Shown piece after piece: positions 12,524-15,165 of a stretch of DNA of 15,165 bases. The notes below the pieces were generated by a model. That model was given only the letters and a program-made list of their open reading frames with translations. It ran no database searches and was not told the DNA's origin. Position 1 is the first letter of the stretch; each line of letters begins with the position of its first letter. Position numbers and translations under genes: made by a program. This stretch comes from JBBRLG01 sp038231495 (lineage in GTDB: Bacteria; Planctomycetota; Planctomycetia; Gemmatales; Gemmataceae), in the NCBI GenBank assembly GCA_038231495.1, contig JBBRLG010000106.1:1-15165 (forward strand). Direction: 5' to 3'.

Positions 12524-12712
12524 TCATTTCACGCCCCAGGCCAGGGCGACGCCGACGGCCGCCTTCCACGCCCAGCCGTGGCAGGTCGCGGCTTTCTTGC
12601 GGCCCTTCGGCACGGAGTTAGGGGACGGGTACGCCCTTGCGAGGACCGGGGAGTCGGTCGGGGAAGCCGGGGGGGAGAGTGAAGAGGTCGGCGGATTGGT
12701 CGCGGTGCTCAT
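12524..12712 (-). pseudogene. Truncated second copy of the MFP N-terminus
   Basis: The frame begins MSTATNPPTSSLSPPASPTD, identical to the first 20 residues of the intact MFP at 6195, and continues through a matching TM region (WAWKAAVGVALAWGVK) before a TGA at 12524-12526. Relative to the intact MFP, four codons are missing inside the TM helix, and the whole periplasmic part (about 490 residues) is gone. Homology ends at about 12531, where the accessory block begins. Its first 95 nt overlap the 3' end of the tolC-like gene in another frame. The remaining peptide cannot act as an adaptor. Confidence 0.88.
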
Positions 12713-14900
12713 CGGTGGCTATGCCTCGGTCGTCCAGTTGGAGAGCTTCCATGTCGAGTTGCAACTGAATGCGGTCAGTCTCGTAATTGATCCAGCTGCG
12801 AATCAAGGTTTCCTTGGCGTTCAACAGGGCGGTCAGGGCGGTCAGCACGTCCTGGGTGATGGTAGTGTCGGCCGCCTTGTCGGCGAGCAGCAGGCGGTCG
12901 CGGGCCGCCTCCACCTGCCGGGCCGCCGAGATCAGGCTTTGCCGGGCGATGCTGAAGTTGGCCCGCTCGTTCTCCAGCAGGCGCAAATCCTGGCGAATGG
13001 ACGCCTGGATGCCGTCGTCCAGGGCCATGAAGCTCCGCCGCTCGCGCTCGTAGGCGATCTGGCTGGCGCGGTAGGCGTTACGCTCCACCATGCGGTTTAA
13101 CGGACTGTCAAAAGTTAGGCCGACGTTATAATCGCTTGCCGACGCCCGAAAATCAACTGGATTCGTGCCACCGGGGGGCGTTGTTACACTGGCCTTGGCC
13201 GTCACGTTCAGCCCCGCCCGCAGCGCGTCGGCCGTTACCGCCACCTCCCGCCAGGCGTCCACCACTCGGCCGCGCTCGTTCATCAGGTCCAGCCGGTTGT
13301 CCCGCGCGAACGCGGTCGCCTCGTCCAGTTTGGCCGGGATCGGCTTGAGTTGAATAAGATAAACGCGGATTTGCGTCTGCACCACGAACAATTCTGCCGC
13401 TTCCGCGATCTCTTGCCGGACGTGCCGTTGCAGCCGCTCCCAGTCGAGCTTGCGCGTCCTTTCCGTCAAGTCGCCCGCGGCCTTGTTCTGCGCGACGCCG
13501 AGCGCCTTGATGTCATTGCGCAGCTCCGGCAGCTGACGGCGGAGGGTCTCGAAGGTGGCTCGCTCGCGTTTCGCCTGTTCGGGGTCGTCGGTGCCCTTAC
13601 CGACACTCGGCTCCCAACGCCGCAACTCCTCGTCGATGTCGTCGAGCAGCTTGACCAGCCGGGCGTGGTAGCCTCCCAGCCGCACGTAGCCGTCGAGCAA
13701 TCTTGCCACCGGCGGGGCCTGGTCGAGTTCGCGGTACTCGGCGAAGAAGTCGTCCAATTCGCCCTGCAACTTTTCCAGCGCGGGGTCGTTGAGTTGAAAT
13801 GGTTTGAGCAAGGCGTCATCCACGCGCACCGGCAGCGCGGGCGGCAAGCCGAGCGTGAGCTTGTAACGGTCGAGCGACGCTTCCAGGCCGGTCTGGGCTT
13901 GCAGCACGTTGAGCTTGGCCTGCTGGTAGCTCTGGAAGGCTTGATCGACCTGGATGATCGACACCGACCCGGATGCCAGCAGTGCCTCGTTGAGGCGCAG
14001 GTTTTCCTCCTGGCTGCGCAGGTTCGCCTCCTGGTTGCGGATCGTTTGCAGTTGCAACAGCAGGCCCATGTAGCCGCCGTTGTTCGCCGTGGTCAGGCTG
14101 ACGTAAAACTGCTTGCGAAACCGGGCGAAGTCGCGCACGGCGTAGAGGACGACGCGCTCACCTTCGGTCAGTGCTTCGAGGCGCACGCGGCGGCCGAAGC
14201 CACGCAAGAGCGGCTGCATCAGCGTAACGCCGATGGTGCTGGTGGTCGTCGTGTGGTTGACGCCGGAGAAGGTGAACGCGAAGCTGTTGGCCACGTCGAA
14301 GAGCAGCTGGCCGCCGGCGGCGAAGTTCTTGGTAAAGCCGAAATCGGTGTTGGTGGTCAGGGTGTTGACTTCGGTGTCGCTGGAACCGAAGTGGTCGAAG
14401 ACGGTGTTGTTGGTCCCGAACCAGTGGACGGCGAAGTCGAAGCGGTTGAGCGACAGGGCCAGGGCCGCGAGGTAAAGCTGTTCGAGGGAGTTCTGGTATT
14501 CGCGGCTGTGGAGCACGCCGAGTTCCACGGCCCGTTCCGGCGTCAGGACCAGCTTGCTGTCCTTGTCGAGTTCGAGACAGTTGGCCCACGCGGGGTCTTC
14601 GATGAAGGGCGCGTCGCCGTCGTCATGGAAGTGCCGGGAGTTGCGCATGCCGTTGACGCGCCGCAGGTATTGGCTGGCGGTCGGGTCGTCGGGTGGCAGC
14701 GGCGGGTAATCGGGGTTGAAGGGGTCGTGCAGGCGCGACGCGGGCGGCGGGTCGATGCCGTCACGGGCGATCGGCCGGACCGGCTCGTTACGGCGTTCGT
14801 CGACGATGCCGTAGGTTTCCTTGTCGGCGCTGAGCCGATACCAGGCACGCGAGCAGCCGCCCAGCAGGAGGAGCAATAGTAGTATCCAGCCGCGGCGCAT
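12618..14900 (-). CDS. TolC-like outer-membrane efflux lipoprotein (760 aa)
   Basis: An outer-membrane channel protein for a tripartite efflux or type I secretion system. The signal peptide MRRGWILLLLLLLGGC gives a lipobox LGGC with Cys16. A charged, proline-rich N-terminal region follows, then two OEP-like repeats with long coiled-coil helices (QEANLRSQEENLRLNEALLA; ERERRSFMALDDGIQASIRQ) and strands such as GVTLMQPLLRGFGRR and DYNVGLTFDSPLNR. It is clearly longer than E. coli-type TolC (about 490 aa), through the N-terminal part and an insertion between the repeats (VGKGTDDPEQAKRERATFET). I chose ATG 14900 so that the protein starts with the signal peptide; the frame is open upstream to 15038. 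The last 95 nt overlap an MFP fragment in another frame. Its expected partner is the MFP at 4525-6195. Confidence 0.93.
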   Translation of the reverse strand: MRRGWILLLLLLLGGCSRAWYRLSADKETYGIVDERRNEPVRPIARDGIDPPPASRLHDPFNPDYPPLPPDDPTASQYLRRVNGMRNSRHFHDDGDAPFIEDPAWANCLELDKDSKLVLTPERAVELGVLHSREYQNSLEQLYLAALALSLNRFDFAVHWFGTNNTVFDHFGSSDTEVNTLTTNTDFGFTKNFAAGGQLLFDVANSFAFTFSGVNHTTTTSTIGVTLMQPLLRGFGRRVRLEALTEGERVVLYAVRDFARFRKQFYVSLTTANNGGYMGLLLQLQTIRNQEANLRSQEENLRLNEALLASGSVSIIQVDQAFQSYQQAKLNVLQAQTGLEASLDRYKLTLGLPPALPVRVDDALLKPFQLNDPALEKLQGELDDFFAEYRELDQAPPVARLLDGYVRLGGYHARLVKLLDDIDEELRRWEPSVGKGTDDPEQAKRERATFETLRRQLPELRNDIKALGVAQNKAAGDLTERTRKLDWERLQRHVRQEIAEAAELFVVQTQIRVYLIQLKPIPAKLDEATAFARDNRLDLMNERGRVVDAWREVAVTADALRAGLNVTAKASVTTPPGGTNPVDFRASASDYNVGLTFDSPLNRMVERNAYRASQIAYERERRSFMALDDGIQASIRQDLRLLENERANFSIARQSLISAARQVEAARDRLLLADKAADTTITQDVLTALTALLNAKETLIRSWINYETDRIQLQLDMEALQLDDRGIATDEHRDQSADLFTLPPGFPDRLPGPRKGVPVP

Positions 14901-14970
14901 ACACCCCCCGGCGACGCCTGGCGACGGCGTCTGGCTGACGGACCGACTACGGAGTATTTGAGGGAGGGGG

Positions 14971-14999
14971 GAGATACCCGCGGATGGGAGTGGCGTCAA
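14971..14999 (-). promoter_or_regulatory. Candidate promoter of the tolC-like gene
   Basis: On the minus strand TTGACG (14999-14994) and TATCTC (14976-14971) are separated by 17 nt, about 70 nt before the ATG at 14900. A 6-bp hairpin (GACGCC/GGCGTC, 14913-14931) lies just upstream of the start codon. The -10 match is weak. Confidence 0.3.
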
Positions 15000-15053
15000 G
15001 AGCGGAATGAAGTCGTGGCCGGTATTGGGTGTAACCAAGTTCTCTGGTGGTGA

Positions 15054-15165
15054 TCAGGCCGCCATGCTCCCGTAGGTTTCCCCCTGGCAGGTATGGCGCA
15101 CGCAGACCAGGCTGGCCATCGGTTGCACGTTGCGCTTGTTCCACCGAGCACCGCGACGCTTCAGA
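15054..15165 (-). CDS. Transposase-like protein, C-terminal tail (partial)
   Basis: The frame enters from the right edge and encodes 36 residues (LKRRGARWNKRNVQPMASLV and on) before TGA at 15054-15056. The pattern LKR-GARW...AxxxLxCV resembles the C-terminus of ISKra4-type transposases, where a final 'K(R)xGxRW' block precedes a hydrophobic helix. Only the tail is in the window, so the assignment is tentative. It would place an insertion sequence about 150 bp upstream of the tolC-like gene. Confidence 0.4.
   Translation of the reverse strand, partial: LKRRGARWNKRNVQPMASLVCVRHTCQGETYGSMAA

Noticed and set aside
13350..14879. Long plus-strand open frame (about 509 codons)
   Set aside because: It is antisense to the tolC-like gene, has the skewed composition of a shadow frame in high-GC DNA, and shows no motif. 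The minus-strand protein has a lipobox signal peptide and OEP features.

Overview
The window is high-GC bacterial chromosome. It most resembles a planctomycete, probably Gemmataceae. That call is an inference from the gene families present: redoxin plus cytochrome/PHM-type copper monooxygenase, a large lipoprotein TolC homologue, DUF433/PIN-like and ribbon-helix-helix/HNH pairs, a DUF5678-like mini-protein, a RAYT remnant, and intergenic heptamer arrays. No rRNA, tRNA or CRISPR array was seen.

Layout. (1) 1-2960, minus strand: a small unknown gene, a 12-TM MFS transporter and a DEAD-box RNA helicase, with a mirrored heptamer array filling the helicase-MFS gap. (2) 2965-6195, minus strand: a MacB-like ABC permease and a HlyD/MacA-like membrane fusion protein (MFP), separated by a 266-bp nested palindrome. 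No ATPase gene is present. (3) 6101-6470: a degraded copy of the 3' end of a tolC-like gene that overlaps the MFP start. (4) 6471-12327, plus strand: an accessory block. It holds repeat and gene debris, an RHH/HNH pair, a DUF5678-like gene with a truncated partner, a DUF433/PIN-like pair, a RAYT transposase remnant among REP-like tracts, a redoxin lipoprotein, a cytochrome c/PHM-like copper monooxygenase, a mini-gene duplicating the tail of that enzyme, and a small lipoprotein. (5) 12524-14900, minus strand: a complete tolC-like lipoprotein gene whose 3' end overlaps a truncated second copy of the MFP N-terminus. (6) The right edge carries the C-terminal tail of a transposase-like protein.

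Interpretation. Blocks 2, 3 and 5 read as an ancestral tolC-mfp-(ATPase)-permease efflux operon whose tolC/mfp junction exists twice, about 6 kb apart. The left copy keeps the intact MFP and a broken tolC tail. The right copy keeps the intact tolC and a broken MFP head. The plus-strand accessory block lies exactly between them. The two junctions share a 95-bp overlap in which tolC and mfp are read in different frames, and this overlap is better conserved between the copies than its flanks. The redoxin and copper monooxygenase genes probably form one transcription unit acting on an unknown substrate outside the cytoplasm.
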